This document shows positions 7,042-15,425 of a stretch of 22,289 nt of DNA, piece after piece. Position 1 is the first letter of the stretch; the number at the start of each line of letters is the position of its first letter. Under the pieces are notes generated by a model, which was not told where the DNA came from, made no database searches, and worked only from the letters and a program-made list of their open reading frames with translations. This DNA comes from JAUWMI01 sp964630455 (GTDB lineage: Bacteria; Sumerlaeota; Sumerlaeia; MWCT01; JAUWMI01). The position numbers were made by a program, and so were the translations under genes. The stretch is from NCBI GenBank assembly GCA_964630455.1, contig CAZVVA010000038.1:1-22289 (forward strand), read 5' to 3'.

Positions 7042-9375
7042 TTATTCGTCGGCTTGCATAATCTGAACAAAGTCGCAGTCGTCGCGGTAGCATTTCACAA
7101 TGCGGCGATTATTTCGCTGCTTCTGAAGCAAAAAGGGATTGTGACACTTTGGGCATTCTTGGCTCACAGGCATCTCCCACAGGATAAACTTGCATTGGGG
7201 ATAGCAGTTACAGGCATAAAACGTCTTTCCCTTTCTTGACTGCCGCTCAATCAGCTCGCCAGAACAGTCGGGCATCGGGCAGGTAATACCCAGGGTCAAG
7301 GGCTTGGAATTACGACACTTCGGGTAGCCCGGACACGCAAGGAAACGCCCTTTCTTGCCGACTTTGATGACCATCCGACGACCACATTTCTCGCAAATCG
7401 TGTCGGTCTCTTCACTCTGGACTATCCGAATTTCTCCATTCTCATCGCTAACGTATTCTTTTGTGTTGCGGCACTCGGGATAGTTTGGACACGCCAGAAA
7501 TCGTCCCTTCTTTCCCCAGCGAATAATCATATTCGCACCGCACTTTTCACATTTAATCTCCGTGGTAGTAAATTCCTGCTTGAGATTTCGCATAGAATAA
7601 CGGGCTTCATCGAGGCGTTGTTTGAAGAGTCGATAGAAGTTTTCCAACAACTCGGCCCAGTTGACGTTCCCTTCCTCGACCTTGTCCAGCTGGTCTTCCA
7701 TTATGGCTGTGAATTTGACATCCATCACCTCAGGAAAGCACTTAATTAAAATATCCGTAACCAGTATGCCCAGCTCTGTGGGCTTGAATACACCCGAGTC
7801 TTGAAGCACGTATTCCTTTTCTTGAATCACGCTGACGATGCTGGCGTAAGTGGAGGGCCGACCGATCCCCCGGCGCTCTAGCTCCTTGATGAGGGAGCTT
7901 TCAGTGAAACGGCGTGGTGGCTGTGTGAAGCTTTGCTTTGGATCGAGGCCAATGAGGCGCAGCTGTTCGCCCTTCGCCACTGGGGGAAGGCGTCTTTTCT
8001 CCTCCTTTTCGGACGACTCCTCTAACGCCTGCCTATCTGTTCCCTCTTCGTAGACCGTAAGAAATCCCGGGAATTCGAGAATCTGTCCTGTCGTCGAGAA
8101 GACGTATTTCTTCTTTACCTCAACATCAACCTTCGTCTGATCATATACCGCAGAGCACATTTGAGATGCCACGAACCGGTTCCAGATCAGATGATAGAGG
8201 CGATAAAGATCCTTATTGAGATGCGACTTCACTACCTCAGGAGGCAAGTCCATAGAAGTTGGCCGAATAGCCTCGTGGGCATCCTGCGCAGATCTTTTGT
8301 TTCTGTAGATATTTGGCGCCTTGGGTAAATATTCTGTGGAGTACGTCTTTTCTATGTATGCCCTGACGTGCTTGAGTGCCTCCTCAGACACCCGCATCGA
8401 GTCGGTACGCATGTAGGTAATGAGCCCAATAGCCTCCATGTCCCCAAGTTCTGCTCCTTCGTAGAGCCGCTGGGCCATAAGCATTGTCTTCTTGGCGGAG
8501 AAGTGGAGCTTACGTGCGGCCTCCTGTTGAAGTGTGCTGGTGATAAATGGGGGTGCAGGATTACGCTTTACCTTTTTTCGCTCGACCTCAGTAACGACAA
8601 ATCGCTCGTCCTCTATATCGCTAATGATTGCCTGAGCATTTGCTTCCGTGACAATGTTCGCTTTCTTCTTGTCAATCGTAGTAAGGCGCAGGTTGAATTG
8701 TGGAGGTTGTGCAGCTTCAACCAGGGCGTCAATTGACCAGTATTCTTGCGGAACAAAGGTGGCAATCTTGCGCTCGCGATCGCAAATGAGCCGGACAGCA
8801 ACTGATTGAACCCTACCCGCACTCAAACCTCTGCGCACGTTTTTCCACAGCAAGGGACTTATTTGGTAGCCTACCAACCGGTCGAGCACGCGTCGGGCTT
8901 GCTGCGCCTCGAAGAGATCGCGGTTCAAGGATCCAGAGTTCTCAATTGCTTTGCGCACAGCGGGTTTAGTAATTTCATGAAAAATCGCACGGTAAATATT
9001 CTGATCCTTGTTTTTGATCTCTTGCGCGATGTGCCACGCAATTGCTTCCCCCTCACGATCTGGATCCGGGGCAAGGTAGATCTTATCAGCTTTGCGGGCC
9101 GCTTGGATGATATGAGCGATGATCTTTTCTTTGTTCTTAATAATCTCGTACTGAGGCTCAAATCCTTTGTCGATGTCAACGCCCAGTCGGCTCGTGGGAA
9201 GATCCTTTACATGACCAATCGAGGCCTTAACGATAAAGTCGTTCCCAAGGTACTTCTTGATCGTGCTAGCCTTTGCGGGCGACTCAACAATCACCAGCGA
9301 TTTTTTTCTGTTTCGCACAGCCGTACGGGTGGTGCTGTTCTTTCTTTTTGGTCTTTTTTTAGTGTCTTGCTTCAT
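7042..9375 (-). CDS. topA: DNA topoisomerase I (type IA)
   Basis: TopA relaxes negative supercoils by cutting one strand through a 5'-phosphotyrosine link. The 777-residue protein opens with a basic tail of about 25 residues. The Toprim domain follows, with SLVIVESPAKA (Glu31 acid) and APDPDREGEAIAWH (DxDxE at 104-108). The catalytic tyrosine is Tyr321 in GLITYMRTDSMRVS, and GRPSTYASIV also matches the family. Four C-terminal zinc-ribbon modules lie at about 609-635, 661-687, 699-728 and 741-767, each with paired cysteines (CEKC...CPNYPEC type). The start is ATG at 9375, with a plausible promoter 31-59 bp upstream. It lies downstream of dprA (88-bp gap) and upstream of hslV (165-bp gap). Confidence 0.97.
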   Translation of the reverse strand: MKQDTKKRPKRKNSTTRTAVRNRKKSLVIVESPAKASTIKKYLGNDFIVKASIGHVKDLPTSRLGVDIDKGFEPQYEIIKNKEKIIAHIIQAARKADKIYLAPDPDREGEAIAWHIAQEIKNKDQNIYRAIFHEITKPAVRKAIENSGSLNRDLFEAQQARRVLDRLVGYQISPLLWKNVRRGLSAGRVQSVAVRLICDRERKIATFVPQEYWSIDALVEAAQPPQFNLRLTTIDKKKANIVTEANAQAIISDIEDERFVVTEVERKKVKRNPAPPFITSTLQQEAARKLHFSAKKTMLMAQRLYEGAELGDMEAIGLITYMRTDSMRVSEEALKHVRAYIEKTYSTEYLPKAPNIYRNKRSAQDAHEAIRPTSMDLPPEVVKSHLNKDLYRLYHLIWNRFVASQMCSAVYDQTKVDVEVKKKYVFSTTGQILEFPGFLTVYEEGTDRQALEESSEKEEKRRLPPVAKGEQLRLIGLDPKQSFTQPPRRFTESSLIKELERRGIGRPSTYASIVSVIQEKEYVLQDSGVFKPTELGILVTDILIKCFPEVMDVKFTAIMEDQLDKVEEGNVNWAELLENFYRLFKQRLDEARYSMRNLKQEFTTTEIKCEKCGANMIIRWGKKGRFLACPNYPECRNTKEYVSDENGEIRIVQSEETDTICEKCGRRMVIKVGKKGRFLACPGYPKCRNSKPLTLGITCPMPDCSGELIERQSRKGKTFYACNCYPQCKFILWEMPVSQECPKCHNPFLLQKQRNNRRIVKCYRDDCDFVQIMQADE

Positions 9376-9405
9376 GGCAGAGACTCTTCGTTCCCCTCGA
9401 AAGCA

Positions 9406-9434
9406 AGTATATATCAGAATTCGTAAAAATCCAA
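9406..9434 (-). promoter_or_regulatory. Candidate sigma-70 type promoter of topA
   Basis: On the minus strand TTGGAT (9434-9429) and TATACT (9411-9406) are separated by exactly 17 bases, and the -10 matches the consensus at five of six positions. The transcript would start near 9399, giving a leader of about 24 nt before topA. The -35 is weak and is overlapped by a perfect AT-rich dyad, GTAAAAAT then CCAA then ATTTTTAC, at 9423-9442. That dyad could be an operator or a weak dprA terminator. Confidence 0.4.
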
Positions 9435-9463
9435 ATTTTTACACGCTATTCCAGACAGCATAT

Positions 9464-10597
9464 TTATACTTTTGCCGTAAAGACCTTTCCCGGCAACTGG
9501 CGAACCAGTCCCTGCATTTCCAGCTTTAGCAAAATTGTAGACAGCAAGCCTACTCGTTGTCTCTGCGGTACCCTATCGTAGAGAAGCAATAGGCTTTCAA
9601 ACGAGAGCGGTTCGCCTTGGATGAGCGAGTAGACGTGGCGCTCCTCCACTGACATGCATGTTTCCGGCTTGGCTTCCGCGCGTGCCTCGGACTCTTCCTC
9701 CTTGAGCAGGCCCCTCAGAAGAAAATGCAAGTCTTCCAGAATGTCGTTACCCGACTGAACAAGCTTCGCTCCGGCCTGGATCAGCGCGTTTGTGCCCTGG
9801 CTGTTGCGCCGCGTAATATCGCCAGGGACAGCGTAGACCGTGCGATTCTCCTCCAGCGCACATTGTGCTGTGATCAGAGCGCCGCTCTTGCGTGATGCTT
9901 CCACAATCAGTGTCCCCAAACTGAGACTGGCTATCACGGCATTACGTTCGGGAAAGTTGCCTTTGTTTGGCAGGGTCTCCATAGGATAAGTCGAAATAAC
10001 CGCTCCATGCTCGGTTATGGCATGCATCAGTCGGCGATTTTCCGCTGGATAGCAATGTGTCAGGCCATTGCCTAAAACGGCGATGGTTCGCGCCCCGTTT
10101 TTTAGCGCTGCCTCATGGGCAATCCCATCAATGCCTTTAGCCATGCCACTGACAATGGTAAAGCCCACTTCCGCCAGCCGTTTGCAAATGTCCTTGCACG
10201 CACTTTTCCCGTACTGTGTGTTAATCCGTGAGCCAACTACCGAAATCGCAAAACGATCCTGATGATTAAGTGTTCCTTTAACATAAAGCAGCGGTGGCGG
10301 CAAAGAACAATTCTTGAGGTTCATGGGATAGTGATCGTCAGAATAGCAGACGAGCTGCACACCATGCTCTTCGATCAGATCGAGCTCGTGCTCGAGATGC
10401 ACGCTGCCCTCATGCTCAACTATATTGCGGGCAGTAACCTTATCCATACCCGGTACGGCTACCAGCTCTTCGTGCCTGGCTTGGAGCACCTGCTGAGGAG
10501 TCCCTAACTGTTCAATCAGCGCGAACAACCGTCTTGGGGTCACACCCGGTACGAAGCTCAATGTTAACCATGCAATCTGACTGCTGCTATGGGCCAT
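9464..10597 (-). CDS. dprA: DNA-processing protein DprA (Smf)
   Basis: DprA binds incoming single-stranded DNA during natural transformation and loads RecA. The 377-residue product has an N-terminal helix-hairpin-helix region (about 14-62, including VPGMDKVTARNI). The central Rossmann-like DprA domain (about 105-290) carries VVGSR (120-124), SGMAKGIDGIAHEAAL (150-165), AVLGNGL (173-179) and the later segment VYAVPGDITRRNSQGTN. A C-terminal winged helix follows (about 315-375, EERHVYSLIQ...). One oddity is that the normally FPxRNR-like loop reads FPERNA (215-220), so the second arginine is alanine. The ATG at 10597 has AGGGGAGAGG about 15 bases upstream, a loose fit. The gene is followed by topA, the common arrangement in bacteria. 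Confidence 0.94.
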   Translation of the reverse strand: MAHSSSQIAWLTLSFVPGVTPRRLFALIEQLGTPQQVLQARHEELVAVPGMDKVTARNIVEHEGSVHLEHELDLIEEHGVQLVCYSDDHYPMNLKNCSLPPPLLYVKGTLNHQDRFAISVVGSRINTQYGKSACKDICKRLAEVGFTIVSGMAKGIDGIAHEAALKNGARTIAVLGNGLTHCYPAENRRLMHAITEHGAVISTYPMETLPNKGNFPERNAVIASLSLGTLIVEASRKSGALITAQCALEENRTVYAVPGDITRRNSQGTNALIQAGAKLVQSGNDILEDLHFLLRGLLKEEESEARAEAKPETCMSVEERHVYSLIQGEPLSFESLLLLYDRVPQRQRVGLLSTILLKLEMQGLVRQLPGKVFTAKV

Positions 10598-10690
10598 CAG
10601 CGTTGAGCAACCTCTCCCCTAGCACCCCAGACCCGAGCTACCTGAGCAGCCGTTTCCGGCCAGTTGCTACATAAAAATACTGGACACCAC

Positions 10691-10704
10691 GCATTAATTA
10701 ATGC
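10691..10704. promoter_or_regulatory. Perfect 14-bp palindrome upstream of dprA
   Basis: GCATTAATTAATGC is a perfect palindrome about 95 bp upstream of the dprA start. Its size and AT-rich centre suit a dimeric regulator site. No partner site or promoter could be fixed, so the function is inference. Confidence 0.25.
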
Positions 10705-10778
10705 TCACCGGCCTGGCGTGCCTCTTATTATGCGCTGCCGAGCCGTTTTCTTGCTTTCCAAGGCTGACCCTACATGAT

Positions 10779-10847
10779 GAGGGCAGCAAACAAAAAAACG
10801 CCCTCTCCTCCAAGCAAACGAGATACATCTCATCAGATATAGGAGAG
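10779..10847 (-). terminator. Possible intrinsic terminator of the pilB/pilC/membrane-protein transcript
   Basis: On the minus strand CTCTCC (10847-10842) can pair with GGAGAG (10808-10803). A small inner hairpin (GAGA with TCTC, 10831-10820) lies between them, and seven Ts follow at 10798-10792. A competing stem, GAGGGC with GCCCTC (10805-10779), spans the T-run. The structure begins about 160 nt after the stop of the upstream gene. The long loop makes this only a weak candidate. Confidence 0.25.
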
Positions 10848-11005
10848 GAGCTGATGACTATTGAGAGAGGAAAACGCAAATTCACAAAATACCTTGTAGT
10901 ATTCAAAAGCGTAGTCAGGGCACCGTGCCCAAAATCTTTTTCCGATTCGAATTAGCTCGAGCTCGGCTGGCCAGAAATCTCGCCTTTCTCTCCAGGCGAT
11001 TTGCC

Positions 11006-12031
11006 CTATGGCACCATGAATACCTCAGATTTGATCCGCTCTCGTGCGTCGCGATCCACAGCACGCAAAAAGATCAGTATATTCATCTTGCAAAATGCGG
11101 TCGTCAGGTACGGGGTCCCGGTTGGATCATTTCTTGTCAGTGGGGGGAGAATTTCGACTGCCCTCTGGTACTTTGCCAGAACATCCTCAGCATCTCCAAG
11201 CATCTGGAACAGGAACATGTGGACTTGTATTGACTCCCTTCTGATCCTGAATGTGCGGAATTCAAACTCCTTGCTGCTCATCAGGTCGTTCATAATGTTG
11301 AGATCAGGACTGCTATAGATCATTTCCACAATTTGTTTACGAGTAAAATCGCCTGTTGACGGCATCGTAATGCCCGGAGTATTTTCCTCATCCCATTTGA
11401 AGTCCTCAATGCGATCGTAAGGGATATTACTGTTGATATATTCTCGGTAGGAATCCATGAATGCGTAGTAAAGACTTTTGGTATACTTATAGTTTTTAAA
11501 TTCATGATAATCATAGATGCCTAATGCCGGGATGCCCCAGATGACAAACAACACGCCAAGGGCTATTAGTACAAGCCTGGTATAAACACTTTTGGCAGTG
11601 GCCTCTGCAAAGGCGACCAGTTTCTTCTGGAAGTTGGACATTGCATACTGGAGGCCACTGACAGTCGCTAGCTTCTCCTTCTTTTCTTCCAGATAACCAA
11701 GGGTTTCATTCAGCAGGAGGTATGACTCGTGCCATTCAATTTCGATTTTCTTAATCTCGGCAATGCTGAGCTTGTTGACGTGTCGCAAGGTGATGCACCG
11801 CGCGACGACACCCAAGACATTTTGGCCGATATTTTGATCATGTGTGAGTGCTTCCATGAAGGAGTCGTGCAGCATAGCGATGTTGCTTTTATTTTCGAGG
11901 AACGCGGCTTCTTTGTCGGGGGTGATGTCGGTTCCTTTGACGCCGATGGCAAAGAAGTCGTGATACTTCCGCCAAGCCACAGCGAGGCTCCTACAATCCT
12001 CAAGCTGCCTCTCTGACTCTAGATCAATCAT
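11006..12031 (-). CDS. Unknown single-pass membrane protein beside pilB/pilC
   Basis: I do not recognise a family. The 341-residue product has one clear membrane segment at about 151-172 (TRLVLIALGVLFVIWGIPALG). The basic stretch before it (Lys136, Lys137, Lys147, Arg152) predicts a cytoplasmic N-terminal part of about 150 residues and an external C-terminal part of about 170. The N-terminal part looks helical and charged (EIKKIEIEWHESYLLLNETL, LEEKKEKL). The C-terminal part is rich in Tyr, Phe and Asp and ends in helices. There is no signal peptide and no CxxC or nucleotide-binding motif. It lies 175 bp after pilC on the same strand, at the position where pilus or secretion genes often continue. 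A role in that machine is only a guess from context. The ATG at 12031 has a weak AAGAAG site five bases upstream. Confidence 0.75.
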   Translation of the reverse strand: MIDLESERQLEDCRSLAVAWRKYHDFFAIGVKGTDITPDKEAAFLENKSNIAMLHDSFMEALTHDQNIGQNVLGVVARCITLRHVNKLSIAEIKKIEIEWHESYLLLNETLGYLEEKKEKLATVSGLQYAMSNFQKKLVAFAEATAKSVYTRLVLIALGVLFVIWGIPALGIYDYHEFKNYKYTKSLYYAFMDSYREYINSNIPYDRIEDFKWDEENTPGITMPSTGDFTRKQIVEMIYSSPDLNIMNDLMSSKEFEFRTFRIRRESIQVHMFLFQMLGDAEDVLAKYQRAVEILPPLTRNDPTGTPYLTTAFCKMNILIFLRAVDRDARERIKSEVFMVP

Positions 12032-12206
12032 AGCTTCTTAGGGGAACGCCGGTTTACGAGAAAACACCGCATATCTTGTGCTTCTCAAGGTGCGCACACG
12101 CTATAGTTTTTCGACGCACTCCGTTGACAAGAGCGTACCGCATATCCTCGCAGTACTTGGCCTGCTTAACACGCAGGGTCTTGACCCGATGGGATGCTGG
12201 CCTGTG

Positions 12207-13424
12207 CTAGTGGGACACCATTTCCACCATTTTGAACAAGGGCATGAACATTGAGATGACGATGAATCCAACAACCACGCCAAGAAACACAATCAGGAGA
12301 GGTTCTATCATGGACGTAAGGCCAGCCACTGACGCATTAACCTGATCTTCGTAGAAATCGGCGATCTTTGTCAACATACTTTCTAACGCGCCTGTCCGTT
12401 CGCCAACATCAATCATGCGCGTTACCATGGGTGGAAACACCTGCGAGTCAACTAAAGGCTTCGTGATACTTTCCCCGCCCTGAATACTCGTTCGAGTCTG
12501 ATACAGGGCCTCTTCAATCACAGCGTTGCCCGAAGTCTTTGCGACGATTTCAAGTGCATAGAGAATATTTACGCCTGCCCGGATAAGGGTGCCCAGCGTA
12601 CGGGTGAATTTGGCAATAGCCGCCTTGAGTATCAACGGTCCAAATATTGGGATCCTTAATATGACTGCATCAATTTTCGCGCGACCTGTCTTGGTCTTTC
12701 CCCATTGCCACACCCCTATGCAGCAACCTCCGAAAATCAGCCCTACTACTAGCCAGTTCTCCTTGACCAACCTGCTTAATCCGACGGTAATTTGCGTCGG
12801 GAGCGGAAGCTCTCCACCGAGATCTATGAAAATGTTCTCGAACACTGGGACAACTTTGACCAGCAAGAAGGTAGTTATGAGCAGAGCGACGCTGGAGACG
12901 ACCGCTGGATACATAGTCGCCGACTTAATCTTGCGTTGGATCGAAACCAGTTTCTCCAAGTAAATGGCCACTTGATCCAAAATGGTATCCAGCATGCCGC
13001 TCGCTTCTCCAGCTTTTACCATGCTGATAAAGAAGGCGCTGAAAATCTTTGGGTGCTTTTGAATGGCTTCGGTCAATGACGAGCCGCCCTCGATATCCCG
13101 TTCAATCTCCCGCAGGACATCTCTGAATACCTTCTTCTCCACCTGTTCGGCAAGGATGTCAATCACCTCAATCAGGGGAAGGCCTGCACGAATCATAGTT
13201 GCCATCTGGCGGCTGAAAATGACGAGGTCGTCAAGCTTTACCCGACCGCGGGACCCAGCTTTCTTGCGGACGGCCCGTGCCTCAGCGCTCGTTTGTTGGA
13301 TAGTCGTAGGTGTTAGGCCTTGGTCGCGGAGCATCTTGACCACCGCCGACTGAGTCGAGGCTTCAGTTGAACCGGTGACTGTTTTCCCCTGAGGACTTCG
13401 GGCAACATACTGATAGAATGGCAT
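12207..13424 (-). CDS. pilC: Type IV pilus/type II secretion inner-membrane platform protein (PilC/GspF)
   Basis: This polytopic protein is the platform on which the assembly ATPase turns to add pilin or pseudopilin subunits. The 405-residue product has the family N-terminus (MPFYQYVARSPQGKTVTGSTEA). Two GspF domains lie at about 68-195 and 272-396, each with a conserved GE segment (KAGEASGML at 137-145, VGERTGALE at 340-348). Membrane segments lie at about 173-193, 222-240 and 376-396. AGGAGG lies a few bases before the ATG at 13424. The gene follows pilB with a 24-bp gap, so the two are co-transcribed. Whether it serves pili or a type II secretion system cannot be decided, because no pilin, secretin or peptidase gene is in view. 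Confidence 0.93.
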   Translation of the reverse strand: MPFYQYVARSPQGKTVTGSTEASTQSAVVKMLRDQGLTPTTIQQTSAEARAVRKKAGSRGRVKLDDLVIFSRQMATMIRAGLPLIEVIDILAEQVEKKVFRDVLREIERDIEGGSSLTEAIQKHPKIFSAFFISMVKAGEASGMLDTILDQVAIYLEKLVSIQRKIKSATMYPAVVSSVALLITTFLLVKVVPVFENIFIDLGGELPLPTQITVGLSRLVKENWLVVGLIFGGCCIGVWQWGKTKTGRAKIDAVILRIPIFGPLILKAAIAKFTRTLGTLIRAGVNILYALEIVAKTSGNAVIEEALYQTRTSIQGGESITKPLVDSQVFPPMVTRMIDVGERTGALESMLTKIADFYEDQVNASVAGLTSMIEPLLIVFLGVVVGFIVISMFMPLFKMVEMVSH

Positions 13425-13448
13425 CGGATCCTCCTGTGAACGTTAAAC

Positions 13449-15152
13449 TTAATCTGCAACAGTAGTAGCAAGAACTTCTTCTGGTGTCGTTAGGCCTTCA
13501 AGCACCTTTTTCGTACCGGATTGACGTAATGTTTCCATACCCTCTTCTATCGCTACTTTCTTCATATTGCTAGAAGATATGCCTTCGATTATCATGTCAC
13601 GCATTTTGTCTGAGACCACCATTACCTCATACAGTGCAATGCGGCCTTTGTAGCCGGTCATACGGCACCGGTCGCATCCGATCCCCTTGTATATTTTGGT
13701 CTCTTTGGCGTCCTGAACGTTCAGGACCGCCATGAGATCCGCGGAGGGCTTATAGACCTCTTTGCAGTTTTCACAAATGCGTCGCACCAGGCGCTGAGCC
13801 ACTATCATGTTGATTGATGCCGTGACCAGAAACGGCTCGACCCCCATGTTTGTCATTCGGTTGATACTGCTGGGAGCATCGTTGGTGTGAAGCGTACTGA
13901 GCACCAGATGGCCTGTGAGTGCAGCCTTGACTGCAATTTCCGCGGTTTCTAGATCCCGCACCTCGCCAACCATGATAATGTCCGGATCCTGACGAAGGAA
14001 AGAGCGGAGTCCCTCGGCAAAGGTAAGGCCGATTTCAGGCTTCGCCTGAACTTGATTGATTCCTTTTAGCTGATATTCAATTGGATCTTCAATGGTAATG
14101 ATGTTCTTGCGCGGATCGTTGATGGTGCTAAGAGCAGAATAGAGTGTAGTTGATTTTCCGCTTCCTGTTGGCCCGGTGACTAGCATCATTCCCCATGGCT
14201 GCCGGATTGACTCTTCAAACTTCTTCAAAGCATCTGGCTCAAATCCCAGATCAGCAAGGCCTAGCATCAATATGCTCTGGTCCAGAATACGCATAACCAC
14301 CTTCTCTCCGAACGCGGTCGGACAGACTGACACACGGAAATCGATCGGCCGATTCTGTATCCGAATCTTAAAGCGTCCGTCCTGTGGAAGGCGCCGCTCA
14401 GCAATGTCCAGCTCCGAAAGTATTTTAATACGCGAGATAATTGCGTTCTGGAACTTTTTTGGAGGCGGTGTCATTTCCTGGAGCACGCCATCAATCCGGT
14501 AGCGCAACCGAAGGCTCTTTTCGTAGGGCTCGACGTGAATATCACTTGCCTTGGCCTTAATGGCTTCTGAAATGATAAGATTTACCAGCTGGATTACCGG
14601 CGCGTCATTGACCTCCACCGCCAGGTCGGTATCATCTTCTTCTATCTCCTCCTCTTTGATAACCTCCATCTCCTGGTCGGTAATATCCTTCAGCATCTCC
14701 TCGAAGTTGTCCTCTTCGCGGGAATAATAGCGACTAATTGCTTCGGAGATATCGGATTCAAAACTGATTACCGGAATGATTTGACATTTCGTGAGGAGCC
14801 TAAGTTCGTCGAGCAGGTAGATGTTGGATGGATCCGAAAGGGCGATAGTCAGCGTGTCGCCTGTTTTATCAACCGGGACAATTTTATATTTCCTGACAAT
14901 TGACTCAGGGATGCTCTCAAGTACCTGGCGGTCAATTTCATAGTGTGAGAGCGTAATAAATGGAACGTTTAGCTGCTTGCCGAGTGCTGCAGCCATCTCC
15001 CATTCTGAGGCTAAACCGAGCTCCACCAGAATGTGGCCCAAACTGGTGCCGCTTTCCTCTTGTTTTTCAAGTGCGGCCTCGAGATCTTCCTGCGTGATGA
15101 TCTGATCCTTCACCAGCATCTCGCCCAGTTTGCGTTCCATTGCTGTCGGCAT
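13449..15152 (-). CDS. pilB: Type IV pilus/type II secretion assembly ATPase (PilB/GspE)
   Basis: This hexameric cytoplasmic ATPase powers pilus or pseudopilus extension. The 567-residue protein has an N-terminal GspE-N (MshEN-like) domain (about 5-145, LGHILVELGLASEWEMAAAL) and then an acidic linker (about 150-182). The ATPase core has Walker A GPTGSGKST (327-335), the Asp box TIEDPIEY (353-360), Walker B region LRQDPDIIMVGEVRD (386-400) and the His box TGHLVLSTLHTNDA (413-426). Cys460, Cys463, Cys493 and Cys496 form the zinc knuckle seen in assembly ATPases and not in PilT. I chose ATG at 15152 because GGAG lies eight bases upstream. The frame can be opened 16 codons further, to a TTG at 15200, but that has no better ribosome site. 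pilC follows after 24 bp. Confidence 0.95.
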   Translation of the reverse strand: MPTAMERKLGEMLVKDQIITQEDLEAALEKQEESGTSLGHILVELGLASEWEMAAALGKQLNVPFITLSHYEIDRQVLESIPESIVRKYKIVPVDKTGDTLTIALSDPSNIYLLDELRLLTKCQIIPVISFESDISEAISRYYSREEDNFEEMLKDITDQEMEVIKEEEIEEDDTDLAVEVNDAPVIQLVNLIISEAIKAKASDIHVEPYEKSLRLRYRIDGVLQEMTPPPKKFQNAIISRIKILSELDIAERRLPQDGRFKIRIQNRPIDFRVSVCPTAFGEKVVMRILDQSILMLGLADLGFEPDALKKFEESIRQPWGMMLVTGPTGSGKSTTLYSALSTINDPRKNIITIEDPIEYQLKGINQVQAKPEIGLTFAEGLRSFLRQDPDIIMVGEVRDLETAEIAVKAALTGHLVLSTLHTNDAPSSINRMTNMGVEPFLVTASINMIVAQRLVRRICENCKEVYKPSADLMAVLNVQDAKETKIYKGIGCDRCRMTGYKGRIALYEVMVVSDKMRDMIIEGISSSNMKKVAIEEGMETLRQSGTKKVLEGLTTPEEVLATTVAD

Positions 15153-15202
15153 CACAACAACTCCAACAAGAAATTGAGCATCAGCCTGAGAATTAAACAA
15201 TT

Positions 15203-15251
15203 TATCTATAATACAGGTATATTAGATATTGCAGTTTCGCTCGGGTGTCAA
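15203..15251 (-). promoter_or_regulatory. Candidate promoter with overlapping dyad upstream of pilB
   Basis: On the minus strand a perfect TTGACA (15251-15246) is followed, 17 bases later, by TATCTA (15228-15223), a poor but correctly placed -10. Directly overlapping the -10 is a 26-bp imperfect dyad (15203-15228) whose outer six bases, TATCTA and TAGATA, are perfectly symmetrical. A repressor or activator site at the core promoter of the pilB-pilC genes is a reasonable inference. The leader to the pilB ATG would be about 60 nt. Confidence 0.35.
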
Positions 15252-15425
15252 TTCAAAAGATGGTAACAAAGCAGCATTACTCCTTCACCTTATGGTCTAC
15301 CACTGCCTTCGACAGCGAGCTTCTCATTTCCTTGGGGTTACGACCAGGAACCGCACACTAGAGATGAAGTAAAGCGTCAGGATCTGCCTTTCGCAATGTG
15401 CTTTGGTCCTTATGGCCCGAGGCGT

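Larger units (their letters stand above)
10598..11005. other. Intergenic region with palindromes, no supported gene
   Basis: About 400 bp separate dprA from the membrane protein gene, both on the minus strand. Open frames of 70 to 84 codons on both strands lack a Shine-Dalgarno sequence and recognisable domains. The region holds a perfect 14-bp palindrome (10691-10704) and a composite hairpin with a T7 run on the minus strand (10779-10847). The dprA promoter is expected in this interval, but I could not assign it. Confidence 0.5.

Noticed and set aside
7012..7239. Plus-strand frames opposite topA, dprA, hslV and aspS, some with more than 90 codons
   Set aside because: They are antisense shadows of strongly supported conserved genes.
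10694..10955. Plus and minus frames of 70 to 84 codons upstream of dprA
   Set aside because: No Shine-Dalgarno sequence and no recognisable domain; the frames cross palindromes and a hairpin.
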